Origin: Otatea glauca
Lineage: Eukaryota; Streptophyta; Magnoliopsida; Poales; Poaceae
Length of the DNA: 64,000 nt
Reading direction: 5' to 3'
Assembly: GCA_036346275.1 (NCBI GenBank)
Contig: CM070724.1
Coordinates: 49,167,038 to 49,231,037, forward strand
Part shown: piece by piece, positions 42,049-54,500 of the stretch
Position numbering within the stretch: position 1 is the stretch's first letter
Layout: each line of letters starts with the position of its first letter
Made by a program: the position numbers and the translations under genes
The notes under the pieces: generated by a model
The model's database searches: none
What the model was told of the DNA's origin: nothing
What the model saw: the letters and a program-made list of their open reading frames with translations, nothing else

Positions 42049-44690
42049 GGAAGGTCGTGTGGGTACCGTAGTGGGAGCGCATGAGACCGTCTGGGTCAAA
42101 GTGCAACTACTGCAAGCATGTTATGAAAGGTGGAGGGGCGACCCGTCTGAAGGAACATCTGGCTGACTGCGCCGGCGATGTGAAGGCCTGCGTAGGCGTG
42201 CCTAAAGTGGTTAGGTAGGCCATGCTCATGGACCTCCGTGGAGGTCGAGAGAAGAAGGAGAAGGAGGCAGTGCGCCTCCGTAAGGAGGAGACATGTGATG
42301 ACGGGACAACCTTGGTCACGAACTACCTACTGAGCAAGAGAAGCTCAAGATGACCATAATGGCCTCGAAAGAAGAGGCCTACCTCAGGAGCCAAGGTTTG
42401 ACCCTAGTATCGGGGTCTGGGAGTGGTGCAGCGAGGACCTTAGTCCAAGCCACTCTTAGCAAAATGTTCGGTAGGTCCAAATCGAAACGGGAAAGCCATG
42501 CCTCCATCGATGTTGACCTTGCATGGAGTGGTGCTCCGCAACAACCCCGTATTGACAATGCATTCAAGCAGGGGACGAGGTAGAAGCTAGGGAGAGCATG
42601 GTCCAAGTGGTTCCATGCGAATGCAATTCCAGGAAGGAAGGTCGAGTGTCCATATTTCACAGGTATGAAATGATCGTAGAGTTGTAAGTTACAACTCTTT
42701 TGATGATTGTACTAACCTCTTACGCCCGCTATGGACAGGTGCACTCAAGATGACGTAGGAGCTAGCCCCAGGGGTTCGTGCACCACGGGGCCACGAGATA
42801 GACGGAAAGTACCTAGACGAGAACGAGCATGAGATTGTCCAATTCCTTCGAAAGTTCAGAGACGATTGGGCCATATTTGGTGTGACAGTCATGCGTGACG
42901 CCTGGACATTGTCAACTCAGTAGAGCATCATCAACTTCATGGTATACTGCAATGGGGTCATGTTCTTTCATAAGACCGTCGATACCACAGGTAGAACATT
43001 CGAAATGTACGTAATAACTTCTGGCTTGTTCATTCACATGCAAGGTCTAAGACCACAAGTACATACTACGCGAGATAACAAAGGTCGAGGTCGAGAAAAT
43101 TGGGGCAGAGCACGTCGGGCGGGTGGTTACCGACAACGCGGCCAACTTCAAGAAAGCATGCCAATTGTTATGAGTGGAGCAGGTGTACATAATTTCAGGT
43201 ATTGTTATGTTGTTGTTGTGCACTGACTGACGCACTTTTCTTTTGTCGTCTTGTGTGCAACTCAATGGTGGATGGCGTTCGAGAATGAGACACCAGCGTT
43301 GCAGAAGTATGCCTTGCGGTTGGTGTCGCAGTGCGCATCGTCTAATGATTGTGAGCACAATTGGAGCATATTTTTATTAGTGCATACACAGCTAAGGAAC
43401 TAATTAAGGGGGTGTTTGGGACAGCTCCAGCTCCACCAAAATTCTTGGAGTTGGTGGAGCAGGGTATTCCTAACTCCAGAAATTATGGAACTGGAGCTGT
43501 GGGTACATTAAGAGTATTTAGATGTGTCATCTTGTTTATATTTTAGACTAAAAATATAAATTTAATTCAGTTTATTATAGCCTACAAACTCCAGCTCTGA
43601 GGTGGAGCTGGGATCTAGAGCTATACCAAACATGGCCTAAGTTATGCTAAGCTCCTGCAACTCGTGTTCGTGCACTACAATCTTCAACTTCACCTGCGAG
43701 ACTACGAATCCACCCGCCAGGACCAGGACGAAGACCCACTCGATCACCTCATTAAGGGTGCGATGCATCCCGATAGCGACCCTATTGCAGAGTGGTTCGA
43801 TTCATCCAGGTCTGGTGGGGAGCCCCTACTCGACGAGGACAATGGGTACTACCCACCCCTCCTAGCGAGATTCGTGGTTGACACCATCCCGTTGGAAGAG
43901 ATGAACAAGGCCACATGTAACGTGGAATTGTGTTCTATTTTACTTGGTAATCATGTATGTCGAAATCTCACAACGGTGTTAACATTATTTCCAATTGGCC
44001 ACAGGTGGGAAGAGCCTCCCAGATTGGGCCAAGTTCATGGTCGGTGACACGCGCATAGGGAAGAGAGCGTGGTACCGACGATGACGAAATGCTAGCAGGA
44101 GCTTTAGGCGAGTTGGCGAAGTTATCGGGTAGCCAGCGTGTAAAGGGAAAAGGAAAGATCCAAAGTGATGATGAGCCTGATGTCCGTAGTGACGACGAGA
44201 CGGATACACCTCCTCAGAATGTGCAGTACCAGGAGACCGCTGATAGTAGCTCAGTGACAGACTCTGGAGGCGACGATGGGACGGACGTTGTCCGCTACTC
44301 TCTCCAGCCCTGTTCACAGCCACAATCGTCGAGAGGATCGCAATAGGGGGGAAGCGCCCTGAGAAGGGGCTCACAGAGGCAGACCCGCAGTACGGGCAAA
44401 AGCATGACGAGTAGTGGGGGTGGGCAACAAGCAGCATAGCCCCAGGATGACGTAGGTTCATGTTGTAGCAGCCAGTCTTCCAGCCATTTGGGCTTCCTAA
44501 CTGAGCATCCTGCGTACGGTTCGATGTCCTATAGATGGGATCAGGGTGGGTACAGTCCCAGACAGAGTTATGACGGATCGAGTATCTCTTAGCCGTTCGA
44601 CTACACTAATCCCTACGTCAATCTGTACGCACGAGACACATTTGTCATGTACATTTACCAGTCAAAGAATTATACGAACTGAATGACTTA
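42049..44690 (+). pseudogene. BED/DUF659 hAT-type transposase, broken
   Basis: Follows a plausible acceptor, TCCATTGTAG, near 42,038. In order: a BED zinc finger at about 42,085-42,165 (CNYCKHVMKGGGATRLKEHL, then ADC); the linker AWSKWFHANAIPGRK near 42,597; DUF659 core at about 42,840-43,180 (WAIFGVTVMRDAWTLST, INFMVYCNGVMFFHKTVD, GRVVTDNAANFKKACQLL); and the hAT dimerisation region near 43,270-43,400 (LVSQCASSNDCEHNWSIF) continuing after the Tourist MITE at 43,641 (LLQLVFVHYNLQLHLRDYE). An acidic, Gly/Ser-rich tail follows to about 44,690. Internal stops (for example near 42,754 and 42,920), frame changes and the MITE make it non-functional. Introns at about 42,661-42,738 and 43,196-43,260 are inferred. 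Confidence 0.88.
43408..43637. mobile_element. Tourist-type MITE, 230 bp, TAA target duplication
   Basis: The ends GGGGGTGTTTGGGACAGCTC and (inverted) GGCCATGTTTGGTATAGCTC are flanked by TAA (43,405-43,407 and 43,638-43,640). The interior GCTCCACC and GGTGGAGC words pair. It splits the dimerisation region of the DUF659 transposase. Removing it restores the frame apart from one stop codon next to the site. Confidence 0.92.
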
Positions 44691-46364
44691 TTATGAACAT
44701 TGGAAGTCTGCCTAGCTTCCGCAGGACATAACCTGGGAATAATACAAGCAACAACACAAGAGAAGGTATCACGAGGTCATTGTCAATAACGAGGAGGTGA
44801 AGTTTGCACCACAGGCATACTACTACTCGTAGGTATGTAAACACATTATTGTCCATGCTTTGCATGATCCTACTCCTTTAATTATGCATCTTCTTACAAT
44901 ACATGTTCATACTGCATACTTATTCTTCAATTATGGCTCTTGTAGGTGGTTCGGGACTTCAGGTTGAGCGTTGCATTCTAGCGTCATCCGTGTTTTCACA
45001 GATAGTTCTCACGTGCTCCTGTATAGTCATATTTGTGGTGTATATGTGATGAATTGTCATATGTATCAATTTTATTTCATGCATACTATTTGTGATGCAA
45101 ATATGTATTGATTGTTTCCAATTGTAACCTTCAATTTTCGAATATCAGTCGAAATGCTACCGAAATTGCAAATTTCACGGATTGATAATCATCTAAAAAT
45201 TTTATAGCAAGATTAATGATGCATCAGAACCATCCAAACAAAACTTAAAAATTTTCTGAGATGGTTTCAAGTATTTTTCATTCGAACATCACCACTCTCC
45301 GAATTTTTAAAACTTCCTCGAGCTTCACCATTATTTGAAAATTTTATGATAATATTATTGATATTTCATAACCATACACAAAAATTTTCAAAATTTTCTA
45401 ACGTCTTTTGTTCCATTTTTCAATTGGTCCAAATTTGCTGGTCAGCGTTTTATCAGGATAGTAGCATGTTTGAATTTTTAAAAATTACTCAGGCTTGATA
45501 ATCATCTTAAATTTTTATGAGAATATTAATAATGTGTCAAGACCGTTCACAAAAAATTTCAAAAAAAATTGACGCGGTTTGAGCTATTTTTCGCTCGGTG
45601 CAAATCCACCGAGATCTCGGCAAATCCAGCCAGAATCTCGGATTTCTTGGTGCAATAAAAACTGTATTTGAATTTTTTTTGTTTCGTTTGGAATTTATCC
45701 AAAATTCTAATATCTCAATAAAATTTCGTGTTCCGGCCACCCTCAAAATCTCAAACGAAGACGGGATTTCAAACCTTGGACTAGACACGTTCCGTCGTAT
45801 GTCACTTGCTGAAGAGGACCGCGCGTGCTCCTCGCGTCATCCTCTCATCGCCATGGACAACGTACTAGAGCATTTCCCATTCGTGTAAGACAGTGCAGAC
45901 ACAAAAAAATCAGGAGCATACGCTACTATGCGCAGCTAGATGAACTTTCAGCAGCACAGTGTAAATCGTACGATTGTTAATTTCCTTTGATAGCCAAGTT
46001 AACGAGGTAATGTAGATTGCGACTGCTTGTGTCGAACTTATTTTTTCAAATTTATTTATATCGTAGCATACTCGATATATGTGTATATACTCCATTTTTG
46101 CTGCACGCTCGAGGGTTGAGTTGTCATCATGCATATCTTGACGATGTGCTATGATTCAAGTCGAACGTGTGCATGCGGGTGCAGGAGCGCGCGGTTATCG
46201 GGGGCAGAGCTCGGTGGTGTTCAAGTCGGCGGTGAGGAAGCAGCTGGTGGACGAGGGCTAACCGGATCCGCGGCAACGTCAGCGACCAGTGGAGCGACCT
46301 GCAGGGCGACTGCGTCGGCGAGCGCGTCTTCAAAGTGCCCAATCCCATGGACTTTGTCCCATGA

Positions 46365-48114
46365 TCATCGATCCAAGCAAATGCACGCATGCGCGCGCGA
46401 AGGAGTGGTACAATTTGCAGACAGAGAGAGTGCATATTGGGAGATTTCTGCATAACAGATGGCTAATTCTGCACTGAAACTGAGAGGGCCAGACTGCAGT
46501 ACACTAACAGGTATGGGCGGATCTACCTAAAAAAACGAAAAACTTAAGGAGATTATCTTTCAATTGGACAAATTTGTTGATTGAATTGATTCTAATTTTG
46601 ATGTTTGGGATTTATAAAACCTTAGAACTATTTGTATTATACTTTTAGCAAATTTCGAATATAAGTGTTGAAAATATAATGTTACGAATCTATTGTACAA
46701 AACTATAGAATATGCCGGTGAAGTGCACATCCACATTAGAAGTTTTCTAATTCCACCACCGCTAACACGAGAGAGAGAGAAAGGAGAATATTCAATGAAT
46801 ATTCCTTCGGCATAGGACCCATGGTCTATAGGCCGAGTGCATCGACATGGTTCACGGGTCTACAATGAACTCGGCTCATGACTGGGATGACAAGTGTGGT
46901 CCTGACATGGTCCATGGTGAACTGGGTCTATGTAGATGCGATCTAAGGTTTTGAGTCAGGTGGCAGTTTGTGTGGCAGTGGGGCTGGCGTGGCGCAGAGA
47001 TGGGCAAAGGTGGCTTCCACGTTGGCTAACATGTCAACAAGCGGCATGCAGGGACCGATGGTCGGCGTCGACTGCGCTCCGACGGTCAGCGTCGGTGGCT
47101 AAGGCTTGGTCTTAGGTAAATCAACTACGGCGATCCTAATGACGCGGTCTGCATTCACCGGTGACAACCATGGTGGCCGGTGGCAAGGAAGAAGGCAGCG
47201 GAGCGGCAGGCTTGCGTTGGCGAGGAGGCTCCGGTGGTGCTTCGATGACGGGGAGGGGCACACCAGGTAGAACACGGAGAGGCAAAGCTAGGGGTGGCAT
47301 CAATGGCGGCGGAGGCTCACCGATGGTGGTGTAACAGGGCAGAGAAGCGGTGACGGTGCACGAGATTAGATCGACTTGATCTCGGTGAACGAAGCACAAA
47401 ACCCAAAACTAGCTGAGAGGGCACAAGGTCTAAGACCTAGAACACATGGTGACATGATAGGTTTTTGCAAGATCATCGGAACAGCGTGGAATGTGAGGCA
47501 AATGACGAGCGCAATGGCTCAGCTTGCCAGTGGTGGGGAAGACAGTGGGCAATGGTGGTTTTCGGTGCGGGGGCGGTGTCAATGGGTACAGGATGAGGCA
47601 GCGCTCATGGGGCGGCCTCGTCATTTAAAGTGGATGGCCTAGGGCTTAGCAACGCGGCAGCAGTGGTGGCGCACTACAGTAGAGGATAGTTAGGCTTTTG
47701 CACGGGTTGGGCTTGGCCGAGGCACGGGGCGGGTCAATCTAGTGGGCTGTCGGGGTACGAGGGCCGCGGGAGAGAGAAAAGGAGAGTGGACCGAGGAAAA
47801 GGATTATACTCACGAAAGGATTTTGGAATTTAATTTGATTTCCAAATTTCAAAAAATCCAATAAATCCAAATGAGCTCAAATAAATATCAAATGAACTAG
47901 TTAAAATCCCAGAAAATACAAAAAAAATCTTTGCAATACAAGGAACCCAATTGGAACCGATTTTCATTTAATTGAGGTTTACATTATCCAAAATAAATCT
48001 TTTTATTTTTGAAATTTCTAGTTAAGTTTTAATTAATGAGGAAAATTGGTGAGAATTTTTAGGGGGGCATTTCTAAATAAAGAAATTTTTAAAGACTGAA
48101 AATTGGGATGTTAC
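46365..48114 (-). other. Phosphatase 3' flank and a probable minus-strand LTR fragment
   Basis: No gene is supported. From 48,114 leftwards, the minus strand begins AGTAACATCCCAATTTTC. It continues with AT-rich and then GC-rich, gene-leader-like sequence, the same layout as the TGTAACATCCC unit that starts at 48,597 on the plus strand. It looks like a truncated relative in opposite orientation, ending somewhere around 46,800-47,000. An 87-codon Pro-rich minus-strand frame (47,399-47,136) lies in its GC-rich part and is not accepted as a gene. Confidence 0.45.
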
Positions 48115-48596
48115 TGGCTAGCAAATAAAATGATCACATTCGTAGTTGTGTTGGGTAGTAGTTAGATGGGTAGATAGTTTAGTTTTAACTATGTAGTTAT
48201 TTAGAGTAGTTTATCGTAAGATGTATTATTGTAGATCTATCAATTTCTTATAGTATTTAGTTGTAGTACACCGATTACTTTTAGAATATTAGACCGGCTA
48301 GTTTGGTCAATATGGAACCATATTTGTGTAGAGAGTAGAATAGATTTTTTTATAGATCTATTTATTCCTTTAGTACGTAGTTAGAATGGAGTGTGTAGCA
48401 TCTGGCCATCTACTATTATTTCTATTGCTATATAGATTACACATGAACAGTAATTTGGATTTGATTTGTAGAAAATATCTATGATTTTGTTTTGCTTTTT
48501 TTAGGGTTTTGCACGACAAAGAAATCCCTCCTGTGCAACTTTATATGTTGTTATGAGGTTTATTTCTCGGTATTTAGGTTGAACACTTGACATTAA
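48115..48596 (+). other. Probable 5' flank of the Mutator-like element
   Basis: AT-rich, non-coding, rich in TAGTTTAG and TAGTTAGA words. It ends in ATTAA, the target site of the long LTR unit, and so is contiguous in origin with 54,620 onwards. The outer MULE terminus could not be identified. Confidence 0.4.
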
Positions 48597-51500
48597 TGTA
48601 ACATCCCAAAAAATATAATAAAATGAAAATAAATATTTTGAATTTGAATATGATTATTTCTGAGTTTACTTGACATCATTGTTTTTATTTTGATTTTCCT
48701 TGGATTTATGCTTTGAATGAAAAATCCAACAAATAGAATTAATGAATGGAAAATGGTAAGAAGATAAAAAGGTAAAAGTAAAATTTTGGAACATTTACCA
48801 TGGAACCCTATCTGTGCTGATAAATCAGTAAAGTCAGGTAGTAAAAATTTTATGCACAGGAATATGAATAAATGGAATGAAATGACAACACTATTGACTA
48901 AAAACAGTAGAAGTCAGAATTACTAGAAAATCTTAGAAGTTTATCTGGAGTATTAAAATTACCATAACACCCTAATATAATAATATACTTCTAGTAAAAT
49001 TTTTAGAAATTTATAATGTCATATAAGCTTTTAAAAATTCAAAAATAGAGGCTCTAAAAATTTGTAAATCAGCATGTCAGAATTATTATAAAATAAATAT
49101 GAAATATTTTAATTTCAAATTTTTATGGGAGCATAAATACCTCATATAGAGATCTTATAAAAATTTAAAAATAAATAATATGATTTACACCCTTAAATAA
49201 ATCAAAATCCAAAATGAAAATTCTGAGCAATGCACAGTGTCAGAATTGTTATAAATTTACTATAGGATATTTTAGTCCCAAAATTTTACAGGAAGCCAAA
49301 AACTACCAGTAAACTTTAGTAAAAAAAGTTTCATAAAATATTTAGGTGATATGTTGGGCGAATTAATGCTGGAACCGAGCTATCCGAGCTGAGGCCTATT
49401 CCTTTGACATCTGATCTCGCCGACAGGTGTGCCTTGAACGCTGTGCTGACTCCGTTCGCTGGCGAGTAACGGGAGACCCTCTTTGCCTCTGCCTGGTGGA
49501 CCCGACCCCATAGTCAGCCACCCATCTCCTTCCTCTTCTCCCTCAGCGAAGAGTTCCCCCGCTCACCTCTCCCTCTCCCGATTTCCTTCTCTCGGTCACG
49601 TGCCGTCTTCTGAAGTTTCAGCAACCACTCCACTGCGCCCATGCTCGATTGCAGCCACGTTTGTCCTTGGCCTCTCCCGCGCCATGCCTCAGCCTTTTCG
49701 CGCCATACCGCCCAGTAAAGCCTCGCACCATCTCATCGCCAGGAGCAGAACCGAGCCGCATCCTTGACCTCACGTTCAAGCGCTATAGGGTCATCCGTTG
49801 CTGCTTACAAGTAACGCATTAGTGTCACAGAAGAGACCCCTCATTCCCTCAACCATCCACTGAACCAAGAGCAAAAGACCGAAGCCTTTCTTCGTTCGGC
49901 CGCAGAAATTGAAAAGGGGGAAATCGGAGAATGAGCTAGTCCGGTGAGAAGTATCCCGATTCCTTGAGAAAATAATACCCTGATGCCTCACTGATCACTT
50001 CACAACCCTCATTTTTAGCTCTTTTTGCCCGCAACACCGCTGCACTGCTCTTCTTCTTCTCCATCTCCAGCGCATGGTGGTGGAACTCTCTGGTGAGCCA
50101 TGTTTAAATTGCTTGAATTCGAAGCATCCCAACACATCTCTGAGCCCTAATTACCCTTCAATTTCAGCTTGCAACACCCGTAGCACCGTCGCCGCTTGAC
50201 GCTTCCTTTCCCATGGCCGGCCGACGGTGGCACGCTTCCACAGCCCCTCTCCACTTCCAATATCAGGTAAAATGGAGTCCTAGAAGTCCCTTGATGCTTA
50301 CACTGGTGATATTCAGGCTTAGGAACTAGTACTTTTATCCCTTCGTCGGCGCAGCCATGGTCGCCGCCGCCTCACCTCGGTGGCGCACCGCTTTTCACCA
50401 TCACCTGTAGCAAACAACAGCACCCCTAGATGCGCAGTGAGGTGGTGAAGCTAACTGTGCTATCGATTCATCGCCTCTGGTCGTGAATCGCCATCGGTGA
50501 ACTTCAGTTTCGCCGCCTCTGTTCCGTGCGCATGCCATGCGGGACTCGCGAGCCAGTCTCATGAGATGTGGGACCCGTGAATCGCATGCCATGCGGGGCT
50601 CGCGAGCAGTCGGGACCCAGTAGTCGGCGACTGAAAACCGAACCGGCCCAATGACGTTTGGGCCCAGCCTATGAGCGCTTGAGTCTAGAGCTGGACGAAA
50701 ATGGAAAACGTATTCTTCACTCTAGCGTAATTTCCAAAAACGGAATACCTTCAGTTTTCAGTAATTACCTAAACCCGAGCACATTCAAATAAGCATAACT
50801 TTTACATTATAAGTCCAAATAAAATTAAACAAAATGCTAAAATCATCTAAAATTGTAGTCTTCCATATTATGCAAAAATATTTTGAAAAATAGTGCTGGG
50901 TGAATTTGAAATTCAAATTTAAAGAAAAGGCTTAAAGATATGCTACATATAAAAATGTTGCAAACAAACTTAGAATTAAATGAAACCAATTTTAATTAAA
51001 TCCTTGTGCTTCCAGAAACCCAAATATATAAAAATATTTAAGTTTCAACTTTGTTTGAATCATTTTCTTTAAAGATTAGTTGCAATACATTAAATGTTCA
51101 AAAATGCACAATCTGAGTGTAAGAAGTATAAAATGAGAAAAAAAAATGATTTATGTATACTAGAAGGTCAATAGGGCTTCTAAATATGTTAAAATATTTA
51201 AATAATGATCTTAATTTGAATTGTTCCATGAATAAGAATGAAACCCTAGTGTAGCAGATACATATGTATATGCATATAACTAGTAGTTAAATCTATATAC
51301 GTGTATATATGCAGAATGGACTATGAAACTAAGTTACTTCATAGCAACAAAATGTTTAATAAACTTGAGTTGAATAAGTCTTATAAATAGAGTATAACCC
51401 AAATGTAAAAGATATTTGTAAAATACATATATATGTGCACATGTATAATAACTAATAGTAGTGTAGATATGTGCATGACCATGAGGTTGATTTAATTCTG

Positions 51501-54500
51501 TTGAAACATTTTAAAGACAGCAACAAAAGATGGTATGTGCATAAACTCAATATGTATAAAGAACATAAGCTTTATCCATGCAAAAGAACATATATATGTA
51601 TGCATATAACCTCATAAATTGAGTAGCAGAATAGGTAGAGCTAATGTTAGCATATTCTTAAAGACAAGATCATAATCGTTGGCAAAAAGGAGTTAATTTG
51701 AATTAAGTTTATAAAGCCCTTAAATGTTCATATGCTTATAAACCATCGTGGCCAAAATCAAAATAATGCAAAACCAGTTTTAAAACACTTTTAGGATCAT
51801 ACCCTGTTAATGCCTCAAAAATGGACAAATAATCTTATGAGGTGCAGTCGCAAACTTAAAATGAAAACCGAGTTGTTACGATGTTTCCTTTGTGGTCGTT
51901 TATACCTTTTCATCAGCAAATAAAATAACTTGTTCAAATGCAAAGATTTATGAAAACAGCATAGAAATACTCTATAAATTGCATGCTACTATATTCTAAA
52001 GGAAGTATTTCATTGTACTATGGTTTGCATATAAAATGAACTAGCAGCATAGCCCTAAATGTTATGTTTTTCGAACAGTAGGAACACTTAAGCGTTTTTA
52101 GTGGCTTATTAAATATCTCGTCTAAATAAAAATTTTATGAGAGTTAGTGTAGAAATGATATTTAGGATATGTACTACCATAATCTGGAAAAATATTCTTA
52201 TAACAACTTGGACTTCATCTTAGTTCTACTAGTGCAATAACCCTAAGTGTTAATCGTACACTTCACACCAATAATCCGATTCCTTATAACGTAACCCTTA
52301 ATATCATATAAGCTTTTTCAACAATGAATAGAATGTCTCGTCTAAACACTAAAATGTATGAAATCAGCTTCAGTATGTTCTTCAAAGTATATACTATCCT
52401 TCTCTGAAGAAATAATCTTGTTTCATCATATTCTGCATATAAGTCCTGTCACCCAAGTAACCCTAAGTATTATGATTTATGAACTTCATAATATGAATAA
52501 GCAAACTTGGCAATAATGAAGAAATATGTAGTTAAGATATTTGTATCATCATAACCTTCTTAAGTCATGAGTATAAAATCCAGTAACCTAGATTAACAGA
52601 TCTAACTTTTTCAAAATCACTTCTTATGCAAAATCACTTAAGGTTAAGTGCTATTTGCATAATTCTTTAACTAATGTTTTAATTATATTAATCCAAATAA
52701 TTTTAGCATCTAGAATTCAAAGTTATAAATACAAGAATTCATAATTTTTAGCCTCTTGAATTTGTAAGTCAAGAAAAGATAATCTATAAAAGAAGCCAAG
52801 CTTTGTTCATAATAAAAGCCGTTAACAATATGAATGCTTAATTATCCAGGAAGCAAGATGTGGAATCATATGATTCAAACCCTAAAATATTCCTATTTCT
52901 TTAATGAATCTTTATTTGGTTTTTTGTCTATTTTCTTTTTTGCCCTTATTAAAGTTGGATATTTTCTATATTTCCGATTGAACGACGTGTAGAATCCGAC
53001 GTCACTACCTCCGTCATTGCCTCCGTCAACCGTGGCCTCGTCTTCATCGTAAGCAATAAATAAGCAAGGCAAGCACCCCCTTTAATCATCTTGATCCCAA
53101 TATTTAATTTGCATTGTGTTTATTAAAATATTTCATGCATGCGTTTACTTTCTGTAAATTCGCTATTTTGTGGTGCTGGTAGTTATACCTGTTGTCTCAT
53201 GAAACCTCCTTGATAAGTATGGACATGTGAACCTTGATAACTATAGATTAAGCATAGACATTATTTAATGTTATCATGGGTATATTCAATTTCATAATTA
53301 ACCATGCTTAGCCATGCTTTAGAACCAATGAGGTAGATGATCAGTTCAAAATTTGTTTCTTGAGAAATGAAAAATGTTGGATATGACACTGTTGGTTATA
53401 GGTATTTTGATTAGAAACCCAAAATAAAACTATAGTTTTGATGCGGGCGATTATTGGCAATAGCCGGATGTGCAAAGGGATTTGCACGTAATGTAGGGTG
53501 AAGTATCACCCGTGTCGGATTAAAGACCGAACATAGTGTTGTATGATCCAAGATAATCCGTACAACCACAAGTGTTGGGATGGGGCAGCCTTAAACCAAT
53601 TAAGTTATCTAGTTTAACTTTGCACATTGGTAGGCGGAAGCTAGCAGAAGCATTCCTTTCTAGGTCTGCTTGTGAAGGGCTTCCACACTGCGGTGTGGGT
53701 AAATGCATACTGGTGTAACGGTGTACGCCATACTATGGGGAGTTCCATCATTTCTATGCTCTGAGTTCTTCTGGCATAGTATGGGTTAAACGTCCCAGGC
53801 TAGTGCAAACTTAACCTAGGTAATGTAAAGATTTTTGTCATGAACATTCTGGCCACACGCCAAAGGTGCGTGAAACATGCGGCAAAAATAAAAGGTCATG
53901 ACTTGTGGGTAAAGTTGTACACCTCTGCAGAGTATAAATCTAATTGATTAGCAGTCCCCTCAGTTATGGGAAACTTGGTGAACTTACACTAGTTAAATGT
54001 TTTGATATTTTCTGAAAATGGGTTTTGGTTTGAAACCTGTTTAGCAACTGTTACTTTATGTCAAAGGGCCGACATTGTTGGATTCCATTATCTGGATTAT
54101 TCGATGCTCATGAAGGGTTGTGAGTATTACTTATGCTTTACTTATTTCATATCAGTCAAATATGCTTTTACAAATTCCGTTTGCAAATGACAACTTGATT
54201 TACAATTTCAATTCTGCTTTATGCAAATTAACCGTACAAGCCTTTCCTTTGAAATAGCCTGTATATATTATAGGTTTTGCTAAAGTCTTGCAGAGTACGT
54301 AAAGTACTCACCCTTACGTAAAGTACTCACCCTTACCCGTCGCAGGTTGCGGGAGTTCATCGACATGATCTTTCTAGGGATTATGCCTTGTCAGTTGCCA
54401 GCGGGTTGGATGGGCACACTACAAGACTTTGCTTCTTTTGCTGCTTTATGCTCTGAGTTGTAAGATTTCCTTTGTATAATAGTTTTCGCTTAATAATATG

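Larger units (their letters stand above)
39697..45778 (+). mobile_element. 6.1 kb hAT element encoding a BED/DUF659 transposase (candidate mother copy)
   Basis: Left end CAACGATAAAATC pairs with the inverted right end CAAGGTTTGAAATCCCG. The flanks GGCTAGAC (39,689-39,696) and GACTAGAC (45,779-45,786) agree at 7 of 8 positions, a slightly decayed 8-bp duplication. The non-coding right arm (45,165-45,778) aligns with the short element at 31,500-32,107. The middle carries a broken DUF659-type hAT transposase. Two later insertions sit inside: an 863-bp hAT (40,744-41,606) and a Tourist MITE (43,408-43,637). It lies in the last intron of the phosphatase gene. Confidence 0.8.
32401..46364 (+). pseudogene. 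Class B acid phosphatase (HAD IIIB / plant VSP-type), shattered by transposons
   Basis: Exon 1 starts MVSTTSMAGLDLRRLTVMVL with a signal peptide. It is interrupted at 32,609 by a solo LTR and continues at 34,019 (CCLSWRVMVEANN, then YVRSYMTW and the catalytic motif VIDIDDTCLSN). Its donor is at 34,263. Exon 2 (34,394-34,895; FKMWASRGICPGIP, MVQLFHTLKG, then FLVPGRDE) holds a hAT MITE at 34,517-34,788. Exon 3 (46,185-46,364; GYRGQSSVVFKSAVRKQLVD, RGNVSDQWSDLQGDCVGER, NPMDFVP, stop) lies 11.3 kb away beyond a CACTA and a large hAT. Frameshifts at about 34,079, in the start of exon 2, near 34,840 and at about 46,259 confirm it is dead. The family hydrolyses phosphate esters in vacuole or wall. 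Confidence in family identity is high; exact exon edges are less sure. Confidence 0.9.

Noticed and set aside
46500..46790. Small element starting TATGGGCGGATCTACC
   Set aside because: The start resembles hAT MITE ends but no convincing inverted partner or 8-bp duplication was found.
47136..47399. Pro-rich 87-codon minus-strand protein
   Set aside because: Lies in the GC-rich leader of a probable LTR fragment and has no known domain.
49483..49767. 94-codon Ser/Pro-rich frame
   Set aside because: Part of the GC-rich, pyrimidine-rich leader of the 6 kb LTR unit; low complexity.
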